Assembly: GCF_002917925.1 (NCBI RefSeq)
Contig: NZ_PPFE01000013.1
Span: forward strand, 24,760-88,759
Length of the DNA stretch: 64,000 nt
Reading direction: 5' to 3'
Origin: Roseovarius confluentis
Lineage (GTDB): Bacteria > Pseudomonadota > Alphaproteobacteria > Rhodobacterales > Rhodobacteraceae
The notes under the pieces were generated by a model. It ran no database searches. It was given only the letters and a program-made list of their open reading frames with translations, and was not told the origin of the DNA. The stretch's first letter is position 1. The number at the start of each line of letters is the position of its first letter. The position numbers and the translations under genes are program-made. Below, piece after piece: positions 8,081-17,449 of the stretch.

Positions 8081-8932
8081 TTAGCGCGCCTGTGCGATGG
8101 CCAGCGCGGTGAAGCCGCCCATGCCCAGATCGGCCTGCATCATGGCTTCACCCGTTTCCAGGTTGATGGTGTAGAAGCCGGCGCTGTCTGCGCCTTCCAT
8201 CTGCAGGATGGCATAGGCCATGTCCTCGCCCTCGGACGGCGACATGATGTCGAAGCCGCCCCAGTCGCTCAGGTCCACGGCTTCGCCGTCGACGGTGACT
8301 TCCGCGATGGTTTCCAGCGTGCCTTCGTTGTTGGCGAGGCTGACCAGCGAATCCGTCTCGGCATCCAGCGCGTACTGGAACGTGCTGCCGGCGGTCTCGC
8401 CGTTGATCGCGTTGGTATAGGCGTTGGCATAGATCACCGGGTCGGCGCCGGCATTGGCGTCGCCTTCGGCATAGGCCAGATCATCCACGCGAACGACCTT
8501 GCCGGCCTTGTCCTCGGCGCTGAAATCCTTGGGAAAATAGACCAGGTTGTCTTCTTCCGAAGACACGGCGCGGACGGCGTCGATCTTGTTGTTGAAGTCG
8601 AACGCGACCTTGGAGCCGTCAGCGACCATGGCGTCTTCGTTGAACGACGCTTCGAGATCGGTCATTTCACCGCTCGCGGGGTCGATGGTGACGACCATGC
8701 CGTTCTTGAAGCCCAGAAGTTCGCCGGTGACGGGGCGCCATGCGATGGCATCCAGCGCCTCGCTCAGGTCCATGGTCTGCACGTCGGTCGGCGACGTGAT
8801 GTCGGCCATGGAAACAAGGGTCATGCCGTCATTGGCAAGGGCAAAGCCCATATCTGCGGCATGATCGTCTGCAAGAGCGGCACCCCCCAGCATCGACAGG
8901 GCGGAAACAGCGGTAATGGTACGAGTATACAT
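8081..8932 (-). CDS. secreted DUF4394-like protein
   Basis: A 283-residue protein with a clear signal peptide (MYTRTITAVSALSMLGGAALA, cleavage near ALADD). The mature part is acidic and resembles DUF4394: an opening segment GFALANDGMTLVSM, then AIAWRPVTGELLGF, and a later segment AFDFNNKIDAVRAVS, features of the beta-propeller-like repeats of that family. It has its own terminator and the nearest gene upstream is divergent, so it is probably monocistronic. No catalytic motif is evident. The family's function is unknown; an exported or periplasmic structural role is only a guess. Confidence 0.62.
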   Translation of the reverse strand: MYTRTITAVSALSMLGGAALADDHAADMGFALANDGMTLVSMADITSPTDVQTMDLSEALDAIAWRPVTGELLGFKNGMVVTIDPASGEMTDLEASFNEDAMVADGSKVAFDFNNKIDAVRAVSSEEDNLVYFPKDFSAEDKAGKVVRVDDLAYAEGDANAGADPVIYANAYTNAINGETAGSTFQYALDAETDSLVSLANNEGTLETIAEVTVDGEAVDLSDWGGFDIMSPSEGEDMAYAILQMEGADSAGFYTINLETGEAMMQADLGMGGFTALAIAQAR

Positions 8933-9142
8933 TGTAATCCTCTCTCTTTCTTAGCTTGCGCAACCAGCCTTCCTGGCCGGCGCTTGATCAGAAACACGGA
9001 CCGTGATCGAGAGAAGTTTCAGTGCGCACAATTTTTTTTCGGCACTACACGTTCGCGGTTTCACGCAGGGGTGTTGACGGTCCTGTTGAAGCGCATGCAA
9101 AGGCTGTGTAGCGTTGGGCAACTCACAACGGAGAGCTGCATC

Positions 9143-9739
9143 ATGTCATTCCGCGCCTTTCTAACTGCCGCGTTGGCCGCGTTCAGCGTGTCTGGGAGCG
9201 CCATGGCCGCGCCCGACACCGTGCCGTTGACCGACGATATCACGCTGGGCGGCGGCGATTTCAGCACCGGCGGCGGCATCACCGTGGCGGTCGAGCCGCG
9301 CCGGGCCATCGACGGGCAGTTGGCGCTTTGCGGTGTCTGGGCGCAAAGCGAGCGGCTGACAGCCTATGTGCGCCCGCATGTGCGCGACCTTCTGGCGCCC
9401 GGATCGTTGGCCGTGGACGGGCAGGTGGTGCTGCACGATCTCAGGGTGTTCAACGAGGTTGCGCCGGCCGAAAGCTATGTCGGCGCCTCGGCCACCTGCA
9501 TGGGCACGGGCCAGCCGTATCGCGATGGTGTCCGCGTGGAAATCCGCATTCCGCGCCGCGCCGTGGTGCGCGAGCGCGACAGCGACGGCATCGGGGCCGA
9601 GATCTGGTTCATGCCGGCCAACGGCGAAAACCTGGCGCTCACTTCGGGCTCGATCCTGCCGGCGCGGTGGACACGCTTTACCTCGCCCGGCGATCAGTAC
9701 GAGACCACGCGCCCCGAAGAGAACCCGTCGCAGGACTGA
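9143..9739 (+). CDS. secreted hypothetical protein
   Basis: A 198-residue product starting at ATG 9143 after a CGGAGAG ribosome binding site; the longer frame from 8861 crosses the divergent promoter region. A signal peptide (MSFRAFLTAALAAFSVSG, cleavage after SAMAA) is clear. The mature part contains two cysteines (LALCGVW and SATCMG), possibly disulfide-bonded, and several beta-strand-like stretches ending in a polar tail. I do not recognise the family. It precedes a small lipoprotein, so a cell-envelope role is plausible. Confidence 0.72.
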   Translation: MSFRAFLTAALAAFSVSGSAMAAPDTVPLTDDITLGGGDFSTGGGITVAVEPRRAIDGQLALCGVWAQSERLTAYVRPHVRDLLAPGSLAVDGQVVLHDLRVFNEVAPAESYVGASATCMGTGQPYRDGVRVEIRIPRRAVVRERDSDGIGAEIWFMPANGENLALTSGSILPARWTRFTSPGDQYETTRPEENPSQD

Positions 9740-9884
9740 GCGTCGCGGCCCGCGTCATCCCGATTGAAAAACCCCGGGCGATGGGGCAATATCAACCTCA
9801 TTGAAGGTTAACGAAACGGTGCGGCCAAGACGGGGCAAACCCGCGATCCCGCCGCCACCTCGAGGACAGAGCAGGACAGTCCTG

Positions 9885-10235
9885 ATGAAAAAATTATTGA
9901 TGACTCTCATGGCGCTCGGTCTTGCCGGCTGTGGCCAACCAGACCGCTTCGACGGGCGCAGCGGCACGGTCAGCCGGGCCGCGCCGATGGCGTCCGGCCC
10001 GATCGCCAATGCATGCATGGCGTCGGACCGAAAGGGCCGGTCGCGCGCGCTCTGCGGCTGTATCCAGGCGGCGGCGGACCAGACACTGAACGGTTCCGAC
10101 CAGCGCCGTGCGGCGGCGTTCTATCGCGACCCGCACAAGGCACAGGAAATCCGCCAGTCGAGCCGGACCCGGGATGAAAGCTTCTGGAAGGCGTACCGCG
10201 CCTATGGAGAACGCGCCGAGCGCCTGTGCCGATGA
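9885..10235 (+). CDS. small lipoprotein
   Basis: A 116-residue protein with a lipobox: MKKLLMTLMALGLAGCGQP, so the Cys at residue 16 should be lipidated after signal peptidase II cleavage. The mature part has three further cysteines in ANACMAS and ALCGCIQAAA plus a C-terminal LCR, and looks helical. The stop TGA overlaps the ATG of the methyltransferase gene. Arginine-rich, soluble C-terminal half. Similar cysteine-bearing lipoproteins occur in Rhodobacteraceae; I cannot assign a function. Confidence 0.78.
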   Translation: MKKLLMTLMALGLAGCGQPDRFDGRSGTVSRAAPMASGPIANACMASDRKGRSRALCGCIQAAADQTLNGSDQRRAAAFYRDPHKAQEIRQSSRTRDESFWKAYRAYGERAERLCR

Positions 10236-10939
10236 GCGGATTGTTCGACTTTCTGGCCGAGCTCCCCCCCTATGACGACAACGCAACCACGATCTACCGG
10301 CTGAACCAGCGTCACAAGCTGATCATCGAGCCGTTCCGGCCGCAGATCGAAGGCGCCCGCGTGCTGGACATCGCCGCCCATGACGGGCGGTGGTCCTACG
10401 CGCTGGCCGCCGCCGGCGCGTCCGAGGTCGTGGGGGTCGAGGCGCGGTCCGAACTGGTGGCGCGGTTCGACGCCTTCCCGGACACCGACTTCAAGCCGCG
10501 CGTGCGGCTGACCTGCGGCGATCTTTTCGCCGATTTGGAGGCGCGGGGCGCGGCGGGCGAGCGGTTCGACGTGGTGGCGCTTTACGGTATCTTTTACCAC
10601 GTGATGGACCACTTCCGCCTGTTGTCGCTCATTCGCGCGCTGGCGCCCGGGCTGGTCGTCATCGACAGCGAGTTCATCGTCCTGGACAACGCCATGATCC
10701 AGGTGCTGAAGGAAGAAGTCTCGAACCCGCTGAACGCCGTGACCGAGGTCGAGGGGCGCAGCCATACCGTGGTTGGCGTGCCGTCGCGCAAGGCCACCGA
10801 TTTTATGGCCGAGGCGCTGGATTACGAGACGACCTGGATCGACCACGAATTGATCCTGGGCGAGGACCGGCGGGGCATGCACGACTATTTCCGCGACGGC
10901 CGCAAGGTGCGCCATGTCTGCGCGCTGAGCCCGCGATAG
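10232..10939 (+). CDS. class I SAM-dependent methyltransferase
   Basis: A 235-residue Rossmann-fold methyltransferase. Motif I is VLDIAAHDGRWSYALA (about residues 42-57), with an acidic residue in VVGVEARSE for the ribose hydroxyls and a motif IV-like FDVVALYGIFYHVMDH. The ATG at 10232 overlaps the lipoprotein stop (ATGA); a GTG two codons earlier is less likely. The substrate is unknown. The fold resembles the DUF1698/tRNA-mo5U-type and small-molecule methyltransferases, but specificity cannot be inferred. Confidence 0.82.
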   Translation: MSGLFDFLAELPPYDDNATTIYRLNQRHKLIIEPFRPQIEGARVLDIAAHDGRWSYALAAAGASEVVGVEARSELVARFDAFPDTDFKPRVRLTCGDLFADLEARGAAGERFDVVALYGIFYHVMDHFRLLSLIRALAPGLVVIDSEFIVLDNAMIQVLKEEVSNPLNAVTEVEGRSHTVVGVPSRKATDFMAEALDYETTWIDHELILGEDRRGMHDYFRDGRKVRHVCALSPR

Positions 10940-10941
10940 GC

Positions 10942-11745
10942 TCAGGCCTTCAGGCGGTACCCTTTGCGAAAGAGCGCCCAGGCCAGGGCCGAGACGACCA
11001 GTGTCGAGCCCAGCACGATCACCGCGCCCAGCGACACGCTGCTGTCCGACACGCCGATCATGCCGTAGCGCCCCCCGTCCATCAGGTAGAAAACCGGGTT
11101 CACGTGGCTGATCGTGTAAAGCGCGCCGGGCAGCGCCTCGACCGAGTAGAACGTGCCGGACAGGAACGCGAGCGGCGTGACGATGAAGTTGGTGATCGCC
11201 GCCATCTGGTCGAACTTCTGCGCGAAGATGCCCGCGACCATACCAAGCGCGCCCAGAAACGCCGCGCCCAGCGTCACGAAGCCCAGCCAGATTAGCGGAT
11301 GCGCCGGTACGATCCCCAGGAACAGCGCCAGCCCCACCGCGATGGCCAGCGCCACCAGTACGCCTCGCGCCACGGCCCCGGCCAGGTAGCCCAACACCAG
11401 CTCGGCCGGCGACAGGGGCGGCATCAGCGTGTCGACGATATTGCCCTGCACCTTGGAAATCACGATCGAGGACGACGTGTTGGCGAAGCTGTTCTGGATC
11501 ACCGTCATCATCAGGATGCCGGGCGCGATGAAGGTGGTGAAATCCACGCCCATCACGTCGCCCCGGCGCTCTCCGATGGCGATGGAAAAGATCACCATGA
11601 AAAGCCCCGCCGTTGCCAGCGGCGCCATCAGCGTCTGCGTCCAGACGGCGAGAAACCGCTGCGTCTCGCGCTTGGCCAGCGTGGCCAGGCCAAGCCAGTT
11701 GACCCGCCCGAAGCGGCGGCTGCCCATTTCGTGGAATTCCTGCAT
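10942..11745 (-). CDS. ABC-2 type transporter permease
   Basis: A 267-residue membrane protein with six predicted helices, the ABC-2 permease size (NodJ/YadH-like). Landmarks are FIAPGILMMTVIQNSFANTSSS in the second and third helix region and PLAFLSGTFYSVEALP near the fifth, a signature of polysaccharide or drug ABC-2 exporters. It abuts the convergent methyltransferase gene by two bases. The ATPase subunit usually adjacent to such a gene is not in the neighbourhood, so the partner must be encoded elsewhere. Confidence 0.88.
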   Translation of the reverse strand: MQEFHEMGSRRFGRVNWLGLATLAKRETQRFLAVWTQTLMAPLATAGLFMVIFSIAIGERRGDVMGVDFTTFIAPGILMMTVIQNSFANTSSSIVISKVQGNIVDTLMPPLSPAELVLGYLAGAVARGVLVALAIAVGLALFLGIVPAHPLIWLGFVTLGAAFLGALGMVAGIFAQKFDQMAAITNFIVTPLAFLSGTFYSVEALPGALYTISHVNPVFYLMDGGRYGMIGVSDSSVSLGAVIVLGSTLVVSALAWALFRKGYRLKA

Positions 11746-11870
11746 CTCTGCCTCGATTGTCGCCTTCGGACGCCTTGTAACTCAACGCCCAGTGATTAGA
11801 ATAGGGCAACTGGAAAAAAGACCACGCCCCCGATGCATCGGCGGCGTGACGAACCAATGAAAGGTGGCTC

Positions 11871-12458
<588 letters not shown>

Positions 12459-12461
12459 GCA

Positions 12462-13307
12462 TTAGTCCGGCTCTGACAGCCACCGGGGCCGCAGCACCAT
12501 GACGGTGGGCTGCCCCGGAAGTGTATCCAGCGACACGGTCAGCGCGCTGTCCTCGGTGCGCACCACGGCGAACTCCTCTTCCATCGCGGCCAGAAACGCC
12601 TGAAGCGTGCCGTCGCCGAACCAGTGCATCGGGATGACGATGGACGACCGCAGGCGTTTGACCGTCTCGATCATCCGGGGCAGGGGCAGCGTGTAGCCCC
12701 CGTCGACCGGCGCCAGCAGCACATCCACCCGGCCCAGGGCCGCGAATTGCTCATCCGTCGGCATGTGGTGCAGGTGGCCCAAGTGGCCGATGCACAGCCC
12801 CGCCGTTTCGAACACGAAGATCGAGTTGCCCTCGGGCTCGGCCGGCGCGCCATAGCGCGAGCGGATATCGGTCGAGACATTGCGGATCACCATGTCGCCC
12901 AGATCGACATAATGATCGACCCCTGCGCCATGCTCTTCGCCCCAGCCGGGCAGGACGTTGGGGATGGCGGGGTCGGGAAAGGGCGTCCAGTGGGTTTCGT
13001 GGGCGTGGTTCATCGTCACGACATCCGGCAGGAAATCCACGTTGCCGATAAAGCCTGTGAAATCGGTGATGGCACTGGTGCCGGTATGAGCCTGGATCAG
13101 GAAAGAGGCGTGGGCGATGTAATGCAGGCGCACGCGGTCCTGCGGCACCGGATCACGAAAACTGGCCTGTTGGATATACTCAAGCCCCGGCGCGGACTGG
13201 GCGATCGACAGACAATGGCTGGGCTTGCGCTCGGCCTCTTGCGCCACGACGTCCTGGACCAAGACTGACGTTGCAAGCGTGGCGAGCAAAATGGCGAGTC
13301 GGACCAT
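12462..13307 (-). CDS. exported MBL-fold metallo-hydrolase
   Basis: A 281-residue beta-lactamase-fold protein. The start at 13307 is preceded by AGGAGGT with six-base spacing and opens a signal peptide (MVRLAILLATLATSVLVQDVVA). The fold shows the ulaG-like pattern: YIAHASFLIQ, the altered motif NHAHETHW instead of HxHxDH, IGHLGHLHH in the middle, and PMHWFGDG near the end. Relatives clear or sense small phosphate or lactone compounds; the altered metal motif makes the activity uncertain. It lies three bases after the convergent gcrA stop. Confidence 0.8.
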   Translation of the reverse strand: MVRLAILLATLATSVLVQDVVAQEAERKPSHCLSIAQSAPGLEYIQQASFRDPVPQDRVRLHYIAHASFLIQAHTGTSAITDFTGFIGNVDFLPDVVTMNHAHETHWTPFPDPAIPNVLPGWGEEHGAGVDHYVDLGDMVIRNVSTDIRSRYGAPAEPEGNSIFVFETAGLCIGHLGHLHHMPTDEQFAALGRVDVLLAPVDGGYTLPLPRMIETVKRLRSSIVIPMHWFGDGTLQAFLAAMEEEFAVVRTEDSALTVSLDTLPGQPTVMVLRPRWLSEPD

Positions 13308-13454
13308 CGGCAGTACCTCCTGCCGAGAAGTGTAGCGCATGGGGCGCGAAAGTCAGCTATACGCGGGCGGCGACGCTGCACGGTGTGGTGCAATGCCTGT
13401 TTCAGAAGCATATCGATGGCGCGTTGGCCGTCGCGTCGTGCCCACGAGCAGGAG

Positions 13455-13475
13455 ATCCCGGATCAAGTCCGGGAT
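13455..13475. repeat. ATCCCGGA...TCCGGGAT inverted repeat
   Basis: ATCCCGGATCAAGTCCGGGA plus a closing T forms an 8-bp stem around a five-base centre and is followed by GACG. The same short palindrome is, from general knowledge, a widespread intergenic repeat in alphaproteobacterial genomes. It lies between two minus-strand genes without a T-run on either side. Confidence 0.5.
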
Positions 13476-13498
13476 GACGTCGCGCCAAGGACGCGCCG

Positions 13499-13780
13499 TC
13501 AGCGCAGGATCTCGAACCCGTCCTGATCCGGTGCCTCGGCGGGCTCCGGCTCCACCCGCGCGACATTTGCCGCCGGTGGGCCCTTTTCCATCGCGCGCAG
13601 CATGTCCGCCACGGCCTCTTCCGGACCTGACAGAACGGCCCGGACCGACCCGTCCGCCTCGTTCTTGACCCAGCCGCGCAGACCGCGTGACCGCGCCTCT
13701 TCCTGCGTCCAAGCGCGGTAATTCACGCCCTGCACCTTGCCGGTGACCAGAACTCCGGTCAGTGTCGTCTCGTTATGCAT
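13499..13780 (-). CDS. acyP: acylphosphatase
   Basis: Hydrolyses carboxyl-phosphate bonds such as acetyl- or carbamoyl-phosphate. The 93-residue size fits. The active-site arginine is in VTGKVQGVNYRAWTQ (about residue 22) and the catalytic asparagine in GWVKNEADGSVRA (about residue 40). The C-terminus carries an atypical PEPAEAPDQDGFEILR tail in place of the usual compact end. It is transcribed alone, divergent from lepA. Confidence 0.93.
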   Translation of the reverse strand: MHNETTLTGVLVTGKVQGVNYRAWTQEEARSRGLRGWVKNEADGSVRAVLSGPEEAVADMLRAMEKGPPAANVARVEPEPAEAPDQDGFEILR

Positions 13781-13882
13781 GGTCGCCTCCTGTTCTCGGG
13801 AATGACATAGGGCGTTTCGCGCTCGTGTCCCGCGTGCTCAAGCCACCTTGACCACCTTTGATTTCCGCTACATACCCTGCCC

Positions 13883-15682
13883 ATGACACCGCTTTCGCAT
13901 ATCCGCAATTTCTCCATCGTGGCGCATATCGACCACGGGAAATCGACGCTGGCCGACAGGCTGATCCAGGCCACCGACACGGTGCCGGACCGGGACATGA
14001 AGGAACAGCTTCTGGACGCGATGGATATCGAGCGCGAGCGCGGCATCACCATCAAGGCCAACACGGTGCGCATCGAGTATACCGCGCTCGATGGCGAGGA
14101 TTACGTGTTGAACCTGATCGACACGCCCGGCCATGTCGATTTCGCCTACGAGGTCTCGCGCTCCATGCGGGCGGTCGAGGGCTCGCTGCTGGTCGTGGAT
14201 TCCACCCAAGGTGTCGAGGCGCAGACCCTGGCCAACGTGTACCAGGCGATCGACGCCGATCACGAGATCGTTCCGGTGTTCAACAAGATCGACCTGCCCG
14301 CCTCGGATATCAGCCGCGTGGCCGAGCAGGTCGAGGATGTCATCGGCATCGACGCCTCGGGCGCGATCCCGGTGTCGGCCAAGACGGGCGAGGGCATCCG
14401 CGAGGTGCTGGAAGCCATCGTCAAATTGCTGCCTCCGCCCACGGGCACCCGCGACGCGCCGCTGAAGGCCATGCTGGTGGACAGCAAGTACGACCAGTAC
14501 CTGGGCGTGATCTGTATCATACGCATCGTCGACGGCGTGCTGAAAAAGGGCGACCGCATCCGCATGATGAAGACCGGCGGCATCTATGACGTGGACGATA
14601 TCGGCGTCTACCGCCCGTCGATGAAGGCGGTCAAGGAACTGGGACCGGGCGAGATCGGCTATCTCAACGCCTCGATCAAGCAGGTGCGCGACACCCGTGT
14701 GGGCGACACCATCACGCTGGAAAAGAACCAGACGCCCGAGCCGCTGCCGGGCTTCAACCCGTCGCAACCCGTGGTCTTCTGCGGGCTTTTCCCGGTGGAT
14801 TCGGCAGAGTTCGAGGACCTGCGCGACGCCATCGAGAAGCTGGCGCTCAACGACGCGTCATTCAGCTACGAGATGGAAAGCTCCACCGCGCTGGGCTTCG
14901 GGTTCCGCTGCGGTTTCCTTGGCCTTCTGCACCTCGAGGTGGTCCGCGACCGGATCGAACGGGAATACGATATCGAACTGATCACCACCGCGCCCTCGGT
15001 GATCTACCACGTCTACATGAAGGACGGCACGCAGATCGACCTGCACAACCCGGCCGACATGCCCGACTCGTCGGTCGTGGCCCATGTGGAGGAGCCGCGC
15101 ATCAAGGCGACGATCCTGGTGCCAGACGAATTCCTGGGCGATGTGCTGAAGCTGTGCCAGGACCGGCGGGGCATCCAGCTTGACCTGACCTATGCCGGCA
15201 GCCGCGCGATGGCGGTCTATGACCTGCCGCTCAACGAGGTGGTGTTCGACTTCTACGACCGGCTGAAATCGGTGACGCGCGGCTATGCGTCCTTCGATTA
15301 CCAGTTGGAAGGCTACCGCGAGGACAACCTGGTGAAGATGTCCGTGCTGGTGAATGACGAGCCTGTGGACGCGCTGTCGATGATGGTGCACCGCGACCGG
15401 GCCGAGATGCGCGGTCGAGCGATGTGCGAAAAATTGAAGGACCTGATCCCGCGCCACATGTTCAAGATCCCGATCCAGGCGGCCATCGGCGGCAAGGTGA
15501 TCGCGCGAGAGACGTTGTCGGCCCTGCGCAAGGACGTGACCGCCAAGTGCTATGGCGGCGACGCCAGCCGGAAGCGCAAGCTCTTGGACAAGCAGAAGGC
15601 CGGCAAGAAGAAGATGCGCCAGTTCGGGAAAGTGGATATCCCGCAGGAAGCGTTTATCAGCGCATTGAAAATGGACAGCTGA
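13883..15682 (+). CDS. lepA: translation elongation factor 4 (back-translocase)
   Basis: GTPase that acts on stalled ribosomes by back-translocation. The 599-residue length is exactly that of the family. The G motifs are AHIDHGKSTLADRL (G1), ERGITIKANTVR (G2), DTPGH (G3) and NKIDLP (G4). The C-terminal domain unique to LepA includes GGDASRKRKLLDKQKAGKKK near the end. ATG at 13883. The stop is followed at once by the first inverted REP pair of the RAYT locus. Confidence 0.97.
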   Translation: MTPLSHIRNFSIVAHIDHGKSTLADRLIQATDTVPDRDMKEQLLDAMDIERERGITIKANTVRIEYTALDGEDYVLNLIDTPGHVDFAYEVSRSMRAVEGSLLVVDSTQGVEAQTLANVYQAIDADHEIVPVFNKIDLPASDISRVAEQVEDVIGIDASGAIPVSAKTGEGIREVLEAIVKLLPPPTGTRDAPLKAMLVDSKYDQYLGVICIIRIVDGVLKKGDRIRMMKTGGIYDVDDIGVYRPSMKAVKELGPGEIGYLNASIKQVRDTRVGDTITLEKNQTPEPLPGFNPSQPVVFCGLFPVDSAEFEDLRDAIEKLALNDASFSYEMESSTALGFGFRCGFLGLLHLEVVRDRIEREYDIELITTAPSVIYHVYMKDGTQIDLHNPADMPDSSVVAHVEEPRIKATILVPDEFLGDVLKLCQDRRGIQLDLTYAGSRAMAVYDLPLNEVVFDFYDRLKSVTRGYASFDYQLEGYREDNLVKMSVLVNDEPVDALSMMVHRDRAEMRGRAMCEKLKDLIPRHMFKIPIQAAIGGKVIARETLSALRKDVTAKCYGGDASRKRKLLDKQKAGKKKMRQFGKVDIPQEAFISALKMDS

Positions 15683-15708
15683 GGGCGCCCATCCCGGTGA
15701 AAAATCGG

Positions 15709-15774
15709 CGTAGGGTGGGTGATAACCCACGCGGCGCGACGTTCCTTAGCGCGTGGGTTATCACCCACCCTACG
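15709..15774. repeat. inverted REP pair (REPIN) 3' of the RAYT gene
   Basis: Two copies of a 24-base REP unit in opposite orientation (15709-15732 and 15751-15774) separated by 18 bases. Each contains the hairpin GTGGGTGATAACCCAC, headed by CGTAGG. The right-hand unit covers the RAYT stop codon. The arrangement repeats on the other side of the RAYT gene at 16281-16346. Confidence 0.85.
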
Positions 15775-16246
15775 CAGCTGCGCGGATAGTTCGATGTATC
15801 GTCGAATAAGGCCAATCCTCAGGGTGCTCGACCAATCCGTGTTTTACCGGGTTGAAATGGCAATAGTTCACATGCGCGACAAAGTCCGCGTCATCGCGGA
15901 TCGCGTGTTCCCAGAATCGCCGCTGCCAGATCCCTTTCTCATCTTTGCGCATTCGGCTTCGGTTGGCATATCCGCTGGCCACGCAGTGCCGTGAAAACAC
16001 GGACTTGATCTTTTTCCACCGTATCGAGAAATCAGCGTCGTCGGGCGGCAACGTCCAGACCGCATGGATATGATCGGGAAGAATGACCATCGCGTCGCAG
16101 TGCACAGGGTGTTGCGCTGTGACCGAGGCATAGACCGACCGCAGAAGATCTATTTCATCGGTGAGGGTCGTCGCGGACCTGTCTGCAAGTGTGACAGTGA
16201 AGAAGTATGTCCCAGCTGGAACATGAAGGCGTCGGTATCTGGGCAT
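15770..16246 (-). CDS. REP-associated tyrosine transposase (RAYT)
   Basis: A 158-residue single-strand-specific HUH transposase of the IS200-like TnpA_REP family, which mobilises or maintains REP elements. It starts MPRYRRLHVPAGTYFFTVTL, the typical opening, and carries the HUH motif in ILPDHIHAVWTLPP (about residues 59-72). The catalytic-helix region is DFVAHVNYCHFNPVKHGL (about residues 120-137). The start at 16246 was chosen on this N-terminal match; an upstream ATG at 16336 lies inside the REP pair. Directly flanked by two inverted REP pairs, which is the diagnostic context. Length and motifs are intact, so activity is possible. Confidence 0.93.
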   Translation of the reverse strand: MPRYRRLHVPAGTYFFTVTLADRSATTLTDEIDLLRSVYASVTAQHPVHCDAMVILPDHIHAVWTLPPDDADFSIRWKKIKSVFSRHCVASGYANRSRMRKDEKGIWQRRFWEHAIRDDADFVAHVNYCHFNPVKHGLVEHPEDWPYSTIHRTIRAAA

Positions 16247-16280
16247 ACGCCCATAATTCCGCGACAAGGTTAATAAACCA

Positions 16281-16346
16281 TGTAGGGTGGGTGATAACCC
16301 ACGCGCGATGACGCGTTTTGCTTCGTGGGTTTTCACCCACCCTACG
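16281..16346. repeat. inverted REP pair (REPIN) 5' of the RAYT gene
   Basis: Units at 16281-16304 and 16324-16346 face each other with 19 bases between. The left unit matches the 15709 unit nearly exactly. The right one has TTTT in the loop (GTGGGTTTTCACCCAC), a compensated variant of the stem. It lies upstream of the RAYT start, so it is also in the promoter/leader region. Confidence 0.85.
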
Positions 16347-16390
16347 AATGCAGGAAATTGAAACCGGGCGTCACCACCCGGCCTTATACC

Positions 16391-16678
16391 TCACCCCCGC
16401 GGTGCGGCTCTCACCGCTGCCCGCACTTCCTTCGCCAGTGCGATCGGGTTGTCCACCAGCCTCGGGTCGCGGCAGATATAGTCGGCGATGCTGGTGGCCT
16501 CGGTCGTATTGTAGCCCGCGTCGATCAGTGACTGGACGAAGTTCGGGTTCGCCTTGTCCCAGATCACCTCATTCCACGGGCCGCGATAGCAGCTGACCAA
16601 GATATACGAGTCCGCCTTGGCCGTGTCGGCCATGACCAGAAATGCCGCTGTCGCGGCGCATAATGTTGTTTTAAGCAT
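16391..16678 (-). CDS. small secreted hypothetical protein
   Basis: A 95-residue protein with a signal peptide (MLKTTLCAATAAFLVMADTAKA). The mature 70 residues have two cysteines (LVSCYRGPWNEVIWD and ADYICRDPRLVDN) that could pair in the periplasm. No known domain is recognised. The pattern of WNEVIWDKANP and YNTTEATSIADYIC suggests a small helical fold. Monocistronic and downstream of a gene-free region. Confidence 0.72.
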   Translation of the reverse strand: MLKTTLCAATAAFLVMADTAKADSYILVSCYRGPWNEVIWDKANPNFVQSLIDAGYNTTEATSIADYICRDPRLVDNPIALAKEVRAAVRAAPRG

Positions 16679-16852
16679 GGGTCCCCACCCTGGTGTAGTG
16701 TCTCACCAACATATCACGTGAGTCGTTCTTCTCTGAGTCAATTTTGCGAGAAAGGTTAATTTGCAACTGCAGAATCCTTGCCGGTGCACGCGCTCTCCGA
16801 ATGATTGCGTTTGTCCCCGACCAAGTGTGCTGGATCACAAGCGTTTTCTGAC

Positions 16853-16896
16853 TTATCCACAGAAATTCCCATTGGGATATCAACAGGTTATCCCCA
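16853..16896. promoter_or_regulatory. pair of DnaA-box-like sites
   Basis: A perfect DnaA box TTATCCACA lies at 16853-16861 and a one-mismatch box TTATCCCCA at 16888-16896, same orientation, 35 bases apart. The intervening sequence is A/T-richer than the surroundings. No gene linked to chromosome replication is near, so this is at most a DnaA-binding locus, not a demonstrated origin. Confidence 0.45.
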
Positions 16897-17417
16897 AGAA
16901 GTTTTGATGCCGCAGTGCTTTTTTCTTGCCCGACGGCGGTTTCGGGTGTGTCATTCCAATGACTGCAACGGGTCGCTGACCCAACGCAGCGCCGCAAAGG
17001 CCCCTCGGGACCGGCGCGGGCGGAACCGGGGGCCGCAGGGCCTTAGCGACCGCTCAAGCCAGTTCAGGCCGATGCCCGGGATGTCCGTCGCTTTCGAGAG
17101 AAGGACAAGCCGCGTGTCGCGCCGGGTCGATGCAAACGGACCGGGGCCTGCCCCGTGTTCGTGGCCAAGGCGCCTTCGGGTGCCAAGGCGGCCATGTCCG
17201 GCGACGGGGATGGTACGATGTCGTTGCCTTCGGGTGGCGGGATCGCCAAGGGTCTCTTAGAGGCCGGCGGCAAAGCCGGGCCGGATGCCCCTCGGGGTGG
17301 TCAGTTCGGCAAAGGCGTCAGGGTGCGGGGTGACCCCCGCGATGCAAAGACCGCGTCTGAGCACCTGGCGCCTTTATTTCTTCCGATGCGCCGAATGGCA
17401 GTAGGTCGGAACGCGAA

Positions 17418-17449
17418 CGGGGTCCGTGGCCAATGGCCGCCGGACCCCG
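17418..17449. repeat. stable inverted repeat
   Basis: CGGGGTCCG (17418-17426) pairs with CGGACCCCG (17441-17449), and the loop itself contains GGCCA/TGGCC. No T-run follows on either strand, so it is not a standard intrinsic terminator. It marks the right edge of the G+C-rich gene-free stretch. Confidence 0.5.

Noticed and set aside
15709..15774. Simple terminator of lepA
   Set aside because: The paired inverted units recur on the other side of the RAYT gene, so a REPIN is the better reading, though it may also stop transcription.
16853..16896. Chromosomal origin oriC
   Set aside because: Only two boxes, no dnaA, parAB, gidA or similar genes nearby.
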